A stretch of DNA of 64,000 nucleotides from Rheinheimera nanhaiensis E407-8 (GCF_000296695.1 NZ_BAFK01000014.1:1-64000); one strand, 5' to 3'. Shown: positions 60,201 to 61,635, counted from the first letter of the stretch. A program made the numbers and translations. The notes: generated by a model from the sequence alone, not told the origin.

Positions 60201-61635
60201 GGATGTAGCAGGAGCTGTAAATATTGCTGATACTGCAACCATCAGTGCTGATGGTCAAGGACATCGCAATAGCAACAACCAACATTATCAGCTCCGCTGC
60301 CACGCTGGTTTCCGTGCGCCAGGTACGATGTTTTGCACTGAAGGTAGTTATAATCAGGCGTTAACCGCTGGCCGTGACGCTGCAGGCATCAGCAGAGGCG
60401 GTGGCGTGATTAACCTTAAGGCAGGCAGTATTCACCTTGATGGCAATATTAGTGCTGTTGGCGAAAATGGCAGTAGTAGCAATTTCAGCCTGGCCTATGG
60501 TAGCGGTGGCTCGGTGCGTCTGGAAACGCCGGTGCTAAGCGGCGCTGGCCAAATTAGTACTATCGGTGCGCAGGTTAACCGCAGTGGGATTGCCGGCTTT
60601 GAAAGTGGCGGTGGGCGTATAGCGGTATTTAGCCCGGACAACCAGTTTAGTGGCCGCTATTTAACGGCGCCGGATACCTTGGCGACGCAAGCTGCCGGTG
60701 CCGGTACCGTGTATCTGGCCAGCAATACGCAATCAGCAGGCCAGCTGATTGTTGATAATGGCCAGCAAACCAGCGCGTTGGCTACCGGCGCGGGCACGGC
60801 GTTGGCGCAACCTATAGGCCGCTGGCAGGTAGGCTGTGTGCGCCAGGAAGGCGTTAATCAATGGCGTTTAACACCACAAGGTTACTGCGATAATGAATGG
60901 GGCGGTTTGTGGCCGGAAAATAGCCTGGAACACCGCCAGATTAGCAGCAATGCCGACAACGACGATGCGCCTTTACTACGTATTATTGCCAACAGCAATA
61001 CCAGTTTGCTGGTGCAATCCGAGCAAGATCTCAACCACCTGGTGGGTAATTATATTGTTGGCGTTTATCAGTTCAGCAGCCTGCAGCTGTTAAACCACGC
61101 TTACCTGCAATTGGGCGAAGACCATCTGCGTGTGCTGGATACCGCTAGCAGTGTGGTGCACAGCAGCAGCCGCCTGCTGTTGGGCGGCGCTAATGCGCAG
61201 CTGCGCGATTTACTGGCCCAGTCCGGTGCTGATGTGCGCTATCTGCAGCAGGGTTGTGCCGATATCTACAGCGACAGTTATACCGGGCTACCAGATGAAC
61301 TGCGTATTGGTTCTTCGCAATATTATTATGTGTCCACCAGTGATAATAACCGGCTGTTTAGTGTAAATGTGCAACCGGACACCGAATTTTTCAGTATGTT
61401 GATCAGAGGTAGTAGAAGCGGCTATACACCTTATAGTGACATGTATGTGCGTTTTGGTGAGGCGCCAACAACCGCAACTTATGATTGCAAAGCGGGCATC
61501 AGCACCAGCACTACTGAGCGCTGCCGTATCGATAATCCGGCTGTGGGCACCTATTACATTTTAATCAATGAAAGATCATTATCAACTTCCGGCTATTTAA
61601 CACCGAATGCCTATATTACTGGCTGTAAACGGTAA
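24190..61635 (+). CDS. Giant Sec-exported modular surface/extracellular protein (12,481 aa)
   Basis: A single uninterrupted reading frame of 37.4 kb, roughly 1.3 MDa. ATG 24190 is preferred over an upstream TTG (24166) because it starts the signal peptide MLRWVKGLPLSLASVYF and has a GGTGGA site. Order: signal peptide; unknown N-terminal domain with C51 and C79; about 20 Ig-like repeats (to ~residue 3,050); seven propeller/Big_5/IPT super-modules (~3,211-7,637); mixed Ig and propeller units; thrombospondin-3 repeats (~10,522-10,627); triplicated beta-helix block (~10,747-12,337); PPC domain (~12,376-12,481). I see no RTX nonapeptides, LPXTG, autotransporter barrel or enzyme motif. Cysteines are rare and cluster near the two ends. 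The likely role is adhesion or matrix building. Sec signal plus PPC suggests type II secretion, but retention in the envelope is possible. Three lipoprotein genes follow. Confidence 0.93.
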   Translation: MLRWVKGLPLSLASVYFVTAQCLASSLMDIRADRPLSDDADWQFTFSVTDCPAIAEVQLVTQPTVTLQPVHEDVAGLRCAYRFSWPNANNQPTVNVIWKDGTSQHYSEQFSAETNSPRLQIVQVAIENEASQQLVVRLTAEDDSDIAYVAVDVAGITASSLRQAGGVLGVAKSSAFASSQGVQRLYPQANQQQEFEIRLPLSASLSAEQIARDGLVLIDAYAMDAFGNRAAVSSIEYTGDQVSETPLSWRIFPEQLVINDVLQSMTLLPYINYEFRGETLTGGAGVGVSYSSSLPDKVKVTADGVVYVSSDVGNVQADITVQYYGLPALTVPVTVDLTKRLLGLKFDTGSEGVALASLNKAYTLPPLLALFDDGTTAALGDRYPVTLSLPQTAQGLLKLHADSLTALQPVSSGAPFVLSAELAANPQIRGEVAVSARDAIPQLQLKVPAKVEVDSRLVPEITAVDDVAIHKVEVFLNDLSIAQLYQAPYQVTIPVSQDMLGQSLKFSAIATDSAGQRSVMARAETQVVLPETTPIPSYEFEFPTENQRLVEQSPMRYQLAIPLGPIRTADVNTGIVRVEYFMDGNKVGEAARPTFVIREVVTGPGKTADHMFQLWQLDDQVPLSSLQLTSRAVFARIHMSNNQGDSAARLIRIQQNQPPTLVLQTPQQDQDVVAGQPVNVVLTVSDDTLLAGTQISARFNNREVFTKRIQDPSAIEQSATSIAAQQVSFALNIPLELLGSVQPLQLIATDFHGRETQTEPVRLKIKTDQPPTAAITQPVAGSSWVAGLPIEIMAAAADDIAVKSVEFYVNGQKQGTAVVPPYRYVYQSPQLQGSAQPLRLHVVATDSAGQRAQSQTVDITLSQDEQPPVTQFVSPAVNRRQGEVAVSEVIEGKQIALKVSGYDNVGAVGYQLNGLRKQGNRFVLTGNIADVVSAQDVALQQIPGGSNAFSVLLLTEVPAYSHQQQGPDHYDVRVRVWDQRGNESQDLRRIAVIADTAPEVTELSSSRQQLTAAEQLTFSVFAVDDIAVSALALRLLSADGTVLWQAEQNADSGLVAANRSLAQFSVDFSTLALANVQQTLTVEATATDSAGQTSAARTMPLTLNADNDAPLSSINSPVPGTVLTAEQPINIQWAVKDLSPISKASLSVNGVVQKTLTGQANNFTETTNYSVGKVEQLTLTLHAEDKFGNRSERQWQYAVMAASAPEVSILAPASGTALMEGEAFAVSVSAADQGYVKQLTVQLLADQQPLLTKTLHNTPNPSDAGKKISRFDMDLRLPHVPDGTALTLKATATNNFGVSSSDIAELTALNDTTAPDIVLQAPTEAQVLLQGETFSVQATASDDVYVRDVRPVLVDADGQYTAIAWRGLSQKRSVRKVTVPNPVTIGTTIVREIAVLEVKGELEIPPALWGAEDRQYRFMLIADDEGINSTESAAIDVSLLADRQAPQIQLQSPLGNQVEQQKVEIKVDISDNLAVAGYRIYWPGQPEQPLAAADGLSLPTVSVRPENNESALMLDLADFAPIPQQGKAIRLEIEAWDINNNRSSKTLSFTIVPDQPARISLQRAVPVQPVRGGYSYYQLLLEDDYASDQQPVFGAALLTSLSGIGQQRSVTADKVQQNNQANLSFNVSYPEADNNWQLLSNDKRLLSADAQRLNAQPAELASLTLGSTLRLQQAGDWQFVLRWLNRSQCPAMWQEHRVSAATGVQLQQVLSADTAEAILSIESLAGVPHPQLQKLHLSLNNQQTVDSVVDGVSLQPVSRRPVRLGIELADNLSASGSAFIAFSALHKFNGEHNNTVYQVINELVPLTALAQHLQLFAVALDRNLDSVTLQAPLLDTPLAVDTEVPELQISQPGLESVVIAGQKLTLQALVGDNAQHLASLELQINDELVSQHGVGLFSERQQQKVQLPATLAAGSELSLLLTATDRMGHQSQQQLLLPVLENLPPELALKQFSAHRDIIDRARLEYAEFWVRSGADFNMTFQLQDDTGLQHFVIDRLLADGGRVNEFNQHFAVNCDADLITSATSKPKLRFSFNQSQEYEAVVTDNTGQQRSFRFIVHPQANVAPGIKIVSPAEQQYIAAGSFNLLVRMLATDDRSLAKQPVTILADGVPMRILSASEAVFSQLRDSDRVALEQIYDDYEARYGTAIADEFASSNSPHIRIIEAVLELPTTVIKANQQVRLTAQITDTEQATGSAELHFIGAADDIKPQVALLSPGAGALLTEASTVQFDFRAFDNVKVERIELYQSYGMRNVSQYRKLPYSDSPQRVIDNIPAFDFEAVTTLNIDTPIYQQPVTIPRLAQLYAMFDGAVVNDADKFDLWLSLVAVDVSGNRYQLEQAFQLKIDERPVVDIVSPLPQAAVVEHSRIAVNVHAYDDVGIDSVRATLLRGDEVVSTRRLTAAPYSYVFEAPALSDNAALNQLSIKVEALDSYGARFNDPDKHTATETVSLRLVGDEVPVAEIATPLSGQQYIEGQNVLVQVNAVDDIGIASVSLTVNGLVTGPLTLSDVRWPYEFLVKLPYGQAGQDLQLIAEATELRYQGTPRIVRTPAVTVSVAQDSQAPELIVRQPQQAAMVSENGQLPYYLEVLDNVEVGVIKLALLVDKNRDNQFSAEEVISQQFLLTAPYSGAIDVGSFAQYGVTDDSVQQLAMHLQVEASDGAGNTVTAAVDTVLRRNSPPVVDSIILLDSTGVSLGNTTELTQGRRFVVSVNATDAEKGVDKVRLYRAVNPQTEQDFRLVAEDASAPFTFAQDSHQLSPGDILSYRAIATDIDGYQSALSAERRFTVVADTPPQARIVQPASDNSYVIRGQTLDVFIEVTDDLGLEGIDRVQLLLNDRPYVTLTQSYQGGDGQTGINNLFYASVAPPTDAAGIVLQAVAYDKLNQAGYSLPVHIGVVEDTVAPKIVNISPVSGDIMPAGETVVSMVTVQDIGSVTERRVTQVWTREYQDNAGNWIKLAQNERELSYDDQGGSQLGLAPSDPARHTYVYWSSFADGNIVSRQQKPNERVRVDTLVSAGAHTATYQAVYEVSLAQREARFWQPTLKAPGSLEAMPKDAARQVYYSKLAQFASGAQQQSLVAAWSVHAPYSQDPQLAPLTKEQQNYKPQTGLFLADYYELEQPAEQGLRWLHSPLINGSAEIFAGTITGLSAADGIVVAAKAADTCVTCRDEVDFSKQLQRDMADFPDTGALYQDKAAQLLLFHKRNEDEQFGLPYVLTGQVDLPYSDTYNVTTAGQLALIANGAGGVQVVNIADLQAPYHVGFIKPDGFVRDVQVKGRYAFIAASYQGLVVADLASPGLQIVATLDTAGIANQMTIVGNTLYLTDMAAWQGNGALHVINIADPLQLRLQKTLELRAARSDYSNGGAGSVEVIGNKAYVTTFYRDQEGVAVEGLAEIIDLAVLNPALTDNSIPVLTHRPATADDFVATDVQFALGRMQLAAGRQGIIDVDFPELTVTGHTPARDAQQVDTEQLSIRLEFSAPLAEGQQLAELVRFSQGHPDIGQQLAEWFAWRFALNPDGSENKRIIIGELAVGKTLQSSADYYVTVVAGTRPLTGYPLQNDYQFRFMTQHAEAGLTPQFLAVTPGQGDIGGGTEIEIQGRNFSADMQLELGGQPLRITRFVAAATQQDPDIITAVTVPNYPGPAALVLKKPHSAELVVPGAFIYVDMLKLTHVTPPFVSASQRGENDVVELAGYGFSPTVVLTAKRNDGLGQTITQRVDNDRLRLYSAQRMQLRVPDFGQQFRGFVDLQLTDERGRSSVLPKALFYGGLSVNRLLETRSPLTMEQIQDYNSGKRTNYIDPLLLPPGRIAALASDASLGLAYVLGNGVNAGMVDGPEDVTEASYVNRYYAPGWLALVHYRPDALQDAAPMHGLGYYNFPQSLTVQTLALGAEHVYVSAKGATFPFIDYPYESDVYLLVLDRVNQLPDGDSEDNRAVVNSIRLPLEKAPKQLLVKDNLLLAVTDNSVLVINISAPAQPFISAVIDKIALDGTLYTPQIRQASIAGHSLALSGSFNLGMASRTGTALLDLSRPELPVLGFSALTPQVASRWLSEHYLDGSDQLSSWKPSAASSWRLDKSYQAFGFNLPGKAMQLAAGETTALQFINTQKGVKPDNGYLALFDLTEPQRLPLQDVMTLCETGCNWHTALLTQDAVAIASYFVEPDSAAGGTKLALIDTYLLDLVHSYPQPDAAAVPLDAAIRLQFNRPLPFTNEADAQTFLNQYARLYWQDGTAQGQLTAVQYQWSAQQPAHVSVTPQQPLQPQQQYRLQLSQQPLSRRSAGLMDYQLNFTTALDSGNEPQILSIVPHRVSTEGGEVVVTLLEAAQQPLFSIAGRAGRVVSQQGNSYRVAVPAGKAGAAAMQLRDQRGFITQKLAAVQYVEPLRLTAVTPAVGGVGGGTKVVLSGKGFEPGTEQLQLWFGEVEVPAASIKVLDTERLEVITPAGSLGKVDVTVRYRDGREQRLEKAFEYRMLGAYQLDGKGAIYDQYLDPSASYLFAAAGTRGVLLYNLQQAQQGEPALVTELALPDGLAALGIDGYFERGYDRIFISAARFDADGQPEAGSAQLLVYAIDSDDITRLTLVKTLPLGARFAKGLLAENYAVTLANAEAGLALADAYLHNKLYIAQQAALPSQHNALDVAAMWQAEQRYTLVAAGDYDFNARTLRSSASSSGGVYLFAHHAERGLQLVSSVNLPGSRVVVQGQLAVVAAGDAGALIIDYANPREPVVLARLAEHGHVYDVALNGSLLYLALGESGVKAFDISNAKAPKVLPGLVSEGTDIRLLTAGSYSVLAAGSWAQGSHHRILSFNDVALTVIGVSPLSRLLGADDIIRLRFNKAIDLWPDNLNKFVVTDEQGQRIAAQTTIVNNDAEIRLNANNLQSGQLLNLTAQAGVKSVKPLGGDRYITLYEMHNRQQFQFRYAGVQLESLVLQDVLPRRAQVGVATEMTLTVVGWPQRHDTPQIRVGGVVAEQVSVQRSEQNERLALLHFTLPALQQPGLYDLDISVPVQGVVFSGRMQGAVVVDAALTATGVLPLWTDVSGGDWIDLYGSGFDPGNSVQQGTSVTVGAVKASGVQVLSSNWLRFVAPRNPSGRHRIIVTNRTAEQRVADESLTLGYGMAQLSAVAMANTSPQKVLLDATRGLAFADGGYFAQGYSNEKFNGYTLPDKVLAMSVDINNRYQPLLVGGVPSINFTKAEQEQFAKDLLKMALLRKQLLGDPLTEQEEAMLAEGITPRAYSFDALSLQQYPQPLAEADERRNSVLVATGNGGVYQLGTDEANGMPILMRELLPMRGGEPLTSAIAGRDYAVFAAGLTPGSANTKIPECGNVTVPAERAGLSMLSMLDSADPVLLDNKLAIPGSHSLYLADDGWLYAGGLYQALQWQPANGCELLDFNTIAPGKDNAGQLHQVVGINLFDPLLQRSLLLDSNVYDMVRFGDYLLLAAGSKGVALLKPERPEQLRYLQLTSADQARPGRVIGLELLGSSLLVANDSGGVLLFDLSDLDRPQLLSAGTKLMVKDLAVFKDRVVVAQGTSGFSLLDLPGALVTSASVKEQGILGNNVPLQIQFNELMSVESLQQAFSLQDVTTAETVTVQLLADDLQNGAASRFTLQFSAQDNHQYRLLLNTGKNARGGQLLAPFGLQFSYRDTPQPVLHASYNGAVRRGVPTEISLQGAAIQSDATLWIGSYQVPFSWHDDSRITVSSEALDMLAMPAGNYPVKLEQNGLTATLFGAVMLADSYNEAKVKLSAESGPLNGGNTLTISFDKAVMLPGTKVMLQSRSGKVVETEQVDDGYYLVNLEDDVLTPTSFSFRLPMSLQPEVYDIYLRHGSELFKAGEYSYQIQRGRLIDLPNYPPMTIGAMAVRDELLYVGVGQGANPSAANPYLMPYGFEVYDLSLAEFPVRMAQLPLSSSVTGMVLAGELAVLSAAEAGVLLIDIADASQPYLIKTLPLTGYRANGIALNSGQQLIAVAAASDLGDGFIRFLDLHSAELAPKSGFATIHFNKGELQGRPLQLQWLNDELYVVFERDGQLYLAIFDGFGEQLSYRVQPIDRASYEGGAVQLLVQQDGISLSMQGRLLRLSRAEDGRFVTSYWETLPTGGSLMQHNGFSFIATEHGFQQLITPGLRLVAMTPQAGSVVVPQDILRLDFDNFIVTNAAELASWVSITDSAGQPLAGYTLEGINTLTGGQLFITLPDSWQPQDIVLKLDAALQNLNGQTLGRQLSYGFQYRQQLRPQLHQVQRLDNSGKPVGRYFHADGSERAVLQGQGFGSNADALQVRIAGQLVAVDAITAINDQQITLQMPKLYLAEPTAPITVSVARADIVSELVGAAIVMPAVTLQDISPLTGPPQGGNWVSLRGYGFTPHTQVTVGANPVNALRIRSDYLLEVMMPAGRFGYADILVNNPQFPDEWAGFNQAYFYADAELASVDLADDAENPIAAMLVRDQLLYAVTGGDYKLLDTDGKLIRQFSTQNSELVVLDLADPLKPAVIEREFANARYSYHFKTKLAPQGFVAMAAYEQFLFIAGDRKLYQFDISQGAMPVLLKEYQLASPVKALEVSKGALYVATTASVDVLTFTDAGELRLLTRLNNATLGGWVSRLVLTDQHLWLLQPSQRQVLALELDSGRFDIIKRIALTDRFNKRLPAADIMPLGDILLVSTAEQATVEVFDTFSGQHLTGLKLAYLLRNGELHAGRLLRQGQQLYVAAGHGDLQQFDISDWLNGRFNRDIALGNYFAVTGAVKDVVARPDTLFAGVAYLRDNKGQPLESPQQRPSTASHIGGGVYSFQNDSLQVLEHQPVGNGILHQQQSLQIQFNRLLDNQQLAEQRDSLFEVTLSGAKVAGHWHSDVHQLGSLLRFEPAQGWQHEKEYQVRVRGVLRDLNGRTLGDDYRFRFRYDDALKPVIDYLEPAIGSWRGGMQVKLYGQGLTADTAVEIGGQQVAPADITVVSGQQLLLKLPALAEKPAQNRVVGARVSTGLFSAVLPLAFTYVTDPQIERVGRFNSGTGQVNSADQQFVLNENVLLGIVGQGFSRYSRVLINGLPQADVQVKSDQLLVLPLPADTLGTLNVSINNEFDKLTTASNQQFNVVIGQSDQQQGVKLMARSGQLLALASADQVQLFGLGAERHYIGQIALPHSISALALDQHWLLVQTTDGSSSLYDLRDPYLPQQVNRLLHDGISGGQLQLASGNLLWKLPEQLRLGNLYAQDLLVIDGHYLDAILSADQLIVLRSDKLQVYRLWQLEQPVQGLALPTLQSGRLQRDGNRLWLVSDQLLKLYDLSPLPGQAPDETGSMALPPALQMLQLSGELALARSNNSWQLYDIDLSGQQLSLRPVAGFDFSQTLQQISFSTDLVEWLDSRGYGAAALPLANASAFMPLQAQHNLQTLQLQLSLWRQDWRNVSLQLSDQLAQPLPGYTDWFDQSLLFEPYSPGYVLGNRYQVQLQGLPLSAVAGADVRFDLPWAFSTHASFAQGPAQAQRLIPANTIAGRQTTYTVQGVNLHTLESLQLGPLTVDSNSWQVNDSGTELQFTAALAQAGLFSLHLYQAEAESFLPAAVLVAEALAVDSVTSDNARGTALLSDSGGNTLTVQGTGFSGDLAVHLLAPARFDQPGRSNQLTYRMENGHLLVSTPATEPGLTYQLHIIKASTGEAVTADISLTAIDDTPPRISQWQAFDYNNGLTLHGSEPLRAQQFSVQRQMQDYSGAAAENISADFELVSLNNRVTLRLKEGRQLLHNAVYQLTISGISDLADNLALPLNSSIATLFSADGAVAQSFTSRDTLAPRQLQLTLADGRAATPAVSLTRGRSYSFIAQALDNISANNQLKYSYRLSRDGGVQFGAYQPFTAGFNVKIDKDFSQLVLRVKVVDVAANVTEQDYSLAVVDPVVNIGAVQTTPAQVEELTAATIRLPLSGDTDLISEVSLQLNGRWYRAQLQPGATEASASLLYMHPRLAELNGNDQMQLLTLVKFGYGASKQQADSYQLYLDVTPPEVAIVSPKQGDRLPIGEPAEVLLKVFDRYGIESVEMAVNGGAFQRLAQSNRFSFTPTSEDAVTLQARAQDPNGNMAVSEAVTIRPFDASRGEPELAILSPDNGSQLRSGQRVTLELMLRNLQQASLSLQLGADPLHPANPPAILLSRTEQEPERFMLEVTLPHTAEDAVVLLLLQDGALSARRFINLVPDDGVNEQAQLQVLPQHKVLSGTGLRVAGQIPAEMVDYSNQSELIISDNGSLHNLPLAPLSDIVPLQPHDAAVPGGVTLQSVLRDLSGNENRQQSTLDLVAYLSGEAELAASQPAADEQLVQVLPVRFADRLAMLSLYQQNNGGYRLADETGQWWHSNNGARLEQVFAGRSALFIQDNLQGQRRLLQLPYQANAQATELPLFGELVGSTGAHAIVQYGRLLTLQQPDNPQHQITGYQFDDDITAVAQWQQQIWVLAGDKLQLLHLDAQHNALRALASFSVPYSDGLAVHQDQLYLWQQQTLQVYQHVDEQSLALLAEQQLPGQVVQSSAEQGYVWLKLLDAELGYYWLAFEQQDAVAVLPWQHSLAFGHQQLYRFSAQQLWQQSKVTAPAPEPAQINLQASATELVLQLPSGWTDDYRLRISNAQGDTLSSRWLNVDQLAVQRQQAGSTLTVQLLTEAGVEVQQQLALDNLAFTPPAMLQSALPSRLAQGALVPLSLQLSDEARLLGSSLTDGSPLLRLANTLHSTYMVAEQAGSAELNWQLNQQAFNAQVERVANDPAQSRISLLQPDNNSAVAGGKPLQLRYLAEGVAEQDLRFIELALTDVNGTVLNRVLSDKTSGDISLRLPVVAQASAFYLRARVYFGPEHYYAQDRVGIRVQPQRNPLQFGLQGIADRVYSGSTVEITADRELVDGQRLTLSATDAEGNVLASAEQHLRLQVPDTSTLQIRASLSDAAGNQHQLDKQVVVLRGYSFGQPGNSQPFTQALQTTDALYLTQRERLFDQQGALLHRFNASVEALIPLQDRWLVSLRGIGLQFIDPAGQYQVLGQYSSQQQFTQLASLGELAWAASSDGSLELFSVQGNSLQLQQQLTLGQVYQLSAGLDGVLALTEQGLYQLPADGEAQSRLLRENNAQFSHFALQDDAIWLAGNAKLVRIDPQGEAQQWTMPWSQAQALLSRDNELWLYDGANLLQLDIRSARQPYVIGRFPLALTMPLQLSANRLLSGDGRQLSLTALPSEARSLFKTTQAKGNTQQVAMQHGHYLAAARGYAVQSYYDLPALDKTGVYPSPYSSDYRLLRTTANGVWGYDDISGNLTDLSQARLVLKQPQLSDFAADAQRLVMAVGDALRIYSADGKQAITTITVSQGDNIRALALSAQLIYVLTDAGTVYAVQTGPMPFDEFNLEIKTLLASAQQAHSMVLGGDYLLLASAAGLQRLSLVDAEVQPLMVGAVQALAYDQGTVWFSQGSKLYQLRLDSFSQPQLVYQAAQDIPAIALDKGEVLLAQQLAGIELLWLGNNAVTAMPQLQTPFSGQVFQNGQLISLSVSETDALQAVDYLVNDEVVSRTSTPPFDAQILVPSTLHNGKAFTVRSRALTQQGELVYSLPRRVMLQSDNLPVHDFTVGLAFNNPSYVPTPLRVVANINNASLPLQQVEFYLAEQSAGPYTLMRKHYGPDFIVRLDLAQSAQPRYIKARAVDIYGNQVESAAMPVSRLADQAAPVGQLTLQSAIDAQGQVPDSQPYAIAVTVADIGSGIEQALLKRNGQVIWAGFDNGSYVVNQPKPALGQQYLYQLEMRDNAGNKASTSLTVDVVADAYPQLQLINSPAQVLEQSEFSVTLAHSDDVGLAKVNLSWPGFERDYTLAGKTQQQTYHIADLRNERLHQAVDQMLTLTLTDNIGQQTTLTQPIQVVPDLPPQPQLMQLTVAPSAIYGRSLAVSLQALDRVDDGGVQQLDTRLLLSYNGAVQQEQQLCRPMPGPLCQVSYYTQLTLPGTEVQGDQVQLQVAFTDRMGQRSVSDAVSINLTQKPNLIEFSAAGEPGVNPAELDSGASGSYQVRVADIAQRPVALQRVNWFKLTPDGSESLLGSSETNAAGLARFNWLTLGEKVGAYQLKARLADYGALQPAVHNVDILPGMPFALQVSHIRPVQAAKTMLLQLELVDAAQNLIYNRDDFNVTLGFNAPGFHFAFTEGLQLRQRYDEQGVYLGEAAQIRLRAGKAGLEVTVPELANIYQLQLLASEPPGLQLHYQPYLAQPSFIQVEQIPVQVIAAEAALLELSVAELANHPLGRPDVLEAGEQVHVAVQLTDRYGNAIGHVVADGQPQDANLVLQFAVTGAARFANDNSSTELTLTAGSGRLTLGNEQVEQVVVSLISEPGFAINAFAELTLDFVKRLPAVQQITLEAAHQSEITPVLFSFTEAVIAPVDSQWLRITDPNGELVAGEFSQDTPQQLRFVPAQPLMLYTQYRFDTTVSALLGELQSDSVLPQQGSFLTAAMSLPEQQQPYLLSETQQQLTVRIGQGVPSRQQVQLELHIDGEPQSFNAQQPQYLAPRTSIEQEGELLMLQIQEPAVLQPWAVAAEQPQSLLVANTIALPRLSLDGDYDGDGLPNLFEHQLGLDPTRRDSDGNGVDDGDEDYDNDGLSNLLELQLGTDPRNPDSDDDGLSDGMEYQLGTNPLLKDSDGDGIPDAVEVHFGSDPTRADSRAVDPAAVTAITVTPKERVYNLNQDSGDVYLTVKARVLVAGRSYDIDVSDVGYYPLQLSSADEAVALPGFDGFTPLGAGVTTLTVGFGQHSDTARLTVLQRNSLGDVSWQDEDPQFDSPISVDNMTASGRVNLSVAGDITIDGNLLLQVDTELMIEANSLTIQGDVILQPGSRLRLLLQHDVAIAGSVTQDSAALELAQFNLDIGGSLQISGDSELYARRLTVRTDSALLPSSYLLLALTDGWYTEGDQWLYGKVEAARADAQLQQLYPVALHVGQKLTATGAIDAAGAGYPAGYGVGFIEGRCLGRHADDTAEQPDCAYGDYRRPVLAGAGGVQGAGGGAVHITANRLSLDRDNYRDWINIAGDNDAADGSAYVDVHELQVLNVGQMVRGKQINWEERDNAGGAGRAAVKAVLWDIQLSDDDCYDCEPPCEGCEFEMGGADEVMVLQSEAEEAPELIATRKVLRTITQGLFTQYCYEICETFSLSGTAFVQGPDGLSLLAIGTEQWFEPPMLSGLSSNDMGISASNIELPAQVAPSSAEQTNSLQNVIDDYIPNRTRVLTVGKHALQTVSALGDGQWQLNVADQPWLGNSADKGRALAGMTVRLTDGQQQSQDLTIVANSANSLTVHSDLDLTSFSGGQIQGVHKLTELWLDGPLDLADDLLEAAEVRFGDSAALQASLTGEQVRTLLENNDAAYLLLATEQPLQFASLPDGNNVTLVAPSFEFLDDVTLSAIDLIASNGMQFRQSLFVESSSSLISKGDIHVGGNLTFNTWQDDKFRLAGKLTVAGDAMLSGTVTFDGRLSNTAAPLKAQVEVGGKLVLDNWSSGFRMLYAGGKPMTSDHAGAALAGWHATAPLLSVESVQPMGNYRRPQSWGYGALIDERCDSDYCMQNAYGGGHMHIKAAEIDLNGVISATAHDMSGASVLMPAAAGSILIETAVLRGNGKLEALGSTHASSIGAGGRIALLVEQNEFSGLTYTMSGGGDFTTGTVFIQAAHQQYGELRLQGRWSWDSQRYTPWLDLPTVGQHAISAVESLPAQQWRITAAAANWPLTIDSQHVGLAGAYVTLDAAQADAPLYKVLSSTADSLLVESAADLSAYNGKTLQGVHVFDRIELGNSVRLDIGDDRLVVLDLDSSVIGNWVKLIAADVAPELVQRIQGNNGEVMPRTLTLDSLTLLSGSEQLTARHVVINGDIQLLGDAQLISKATDSITVNGNVTLANTARWQQQLEGMRLHMTGQLLLTDNSKLHFSAPLTELRLDQGMQLYGAASAEIHARSHIELDSDLTVADLALVKLYTAAEININGSLALTSTAEGSLLQAKGLSVGENVTLAASSKLQLAVEEISRVAGDLSLQMHSLLSLNGRYINNYSHLMPHQTLDVAGAVNIADTATISADGQGHRNSNNQHYQLRCHAGFRAPGTMFCTEGSYNQALTAGRDAAGISRGGGVINLKAGSIHLDGNISAVGENGSSSNFSLAYGSGGSVRLETPVLSGAGQISTIGAQVNRSGIAGFESGGGRIAVFSPDNQFSGRYLTAPDTLATQAAGAGTVYLASNTQSAGQLIVDNGQQTSALATGAGTALAQPIGRWQVGCVRQEGVNQWRLTPQGYCDNEWGGLWPENSLEHRQISSNADNDDAPLLRIIANSNTSLLVQSEQDLNHLVGNYIVGVYQFSSLQLLNHAYLQLGEDHLRVLDTASSVVHSSSRLLLGGANAQLRDLLAQSGADVRYLQQGCADIYSDSYTGLPDELRIGSSQYYYVSTSDNNRLFSVNVQPDTEFFSMLIRGSRSGYTPYSDMYVRFGEAPTTATYDCKAGISTSTTERCRIDNPAVGTYYILINERSLSTSGYLTPNAYITGCKR
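25500..33300 (+). repeat. Array of about 20 Ig-like repeats in the giant protein
   Basis: Repeats of about 95-120 residues share a pattern: (A/P)P-x-(V/I)-x-(I/L)-x-x-P near the start, a G-x-x-(V/I) strand, then AxDD-x-(A/G)-(V/I)-x-x-(V/I)-x-(L/F), an NG turn and a PY. Examples: PPTAAITQPVAGSSWVAG at 26.5 kb, VPVAEIATPLSGQQYIEG at 31.55 kb, PVVDIVSPLPQAAVVEHS at 31.2 kb. They look like bacterial Ig-like folds (Big_9/cadherin-like). One stretch at 28.86-29.71 kb departs from the pattern. DNA copies are well diverged. Confidence 0.75.
33820..47100 (+). repeat. Seven tandem propeller - Big_5 - IPT - IPT super-modules
   Basis: The same order of domains recurs seven times with copies of about 1.7-2.2 kb, starting near 33,820, 35,480, 37,570, 39,500, 41,680, 43,405 and 45,400. 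Propellers show LVIVD-like strands (GVQVVNIADLQAPYHVG, GTALLDLSRPELPVLG, GVLLIDIADASQPYLI, LVVLDLADPLKPAV). SbsA/Big_5 domains show YPQPDAAAVPLDAAIRLQF or TPQAGSVVVPQDILRLDF. IPT/TIG domains show VTPGQGDIGGGTEIEIQG, VTPAVGGVGGGTKVVLSG, SPLTGPPQGGNWVSLRG or LEPAIGSWRGGMQVKLYG. Boundaries are by eye. Confidence 0.75.
47100..55460 (+). repeat. Second mixed segment of Ig-like domains and two further propellers
   Basis: Starts with a Big_5-like and further Ig units (VTPPEVAIVSPKQGDRLP and EPELAILSPDNGSQLRSG near 48.1-48.4 kb), then a propeller-like segment (about 49.0-49.8 kb), Ig (49.8-50.9 kb), a larger propeller-like segment (50.9-52.55 kb), Ig units (52.55-53.7 kb), an invasin/Big_1-like unit (about 54.05-54.4 kb, ETNAAGLARFNWLTLGEK), and a Big_5-like unit (55.15-55.46 kb). 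The regular super-module order is lost here. Confidence 0.55.
55753..56070 (+). repeat. Thrombospondin type 3 calcium-binding repeats in the giant protein
   Basis: Five acidic loops of DxDxDG type: DGDYDGDGLPN, DSDGNGVDDGDE, DYDNDGLSN, DSDDDGLSDG and DSDGDGIPDA, separated by the LG-T/L-DP spacer (LGLDPTRRDSD, LGTDPRNPDSD, LGTNPLLKDSD). The spacing matches bacterial TSP3 repeats, which bind calcium and stiffen. It sits between the Ig/propeller part and the beta-helix part, as a hinge. Confidence 0.92.
56430..61200 (+). repeat. Three-fold block of beta-helix, Gly-rich loop and Trp/Gly module
   Basis: Three blocks of about 1.3-1.7 kb (about 56.43-58.08, 58.17-59.50, 59.55-61.20 kb). Each starts with short repeats such as DITIDGNLLLQ or SITVNGNVTL, typical of a right-handed beta-helix. 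A Gly-rich part follows (AGAGGVQGAGGGAVHI, AYGGGHMHIKAAEIDL, SRGGGVINLKAGSIHL). Each closes with a shared module containing (L/I)(I/V)ANSxxSLxVxSxxDL, then GxxIxGV, and in two copies a G(D/E)D-x-LxVLD ending. The blocks are diverged in DNA. Confidence 0.65.
61315..61632 (+). other. C-terminal PPC (pre-peptidase) domain of the giant protein
   Basis: The last ~105 residues show the PPC pattern: a strand in NRLFSVNV, then SDMYVRFGEAPTTATYDC, ERCRIDNPAVGTYYILI and a closing SG-x-L-x(8-10)-Y. Two cysteines flank the central loop as in Vibrio and Alteromonas secreted enzymes. PPC domains usually sit at the C-terminus of type II-secreted hydrolases and are often removed after export. Confidence 0.85.
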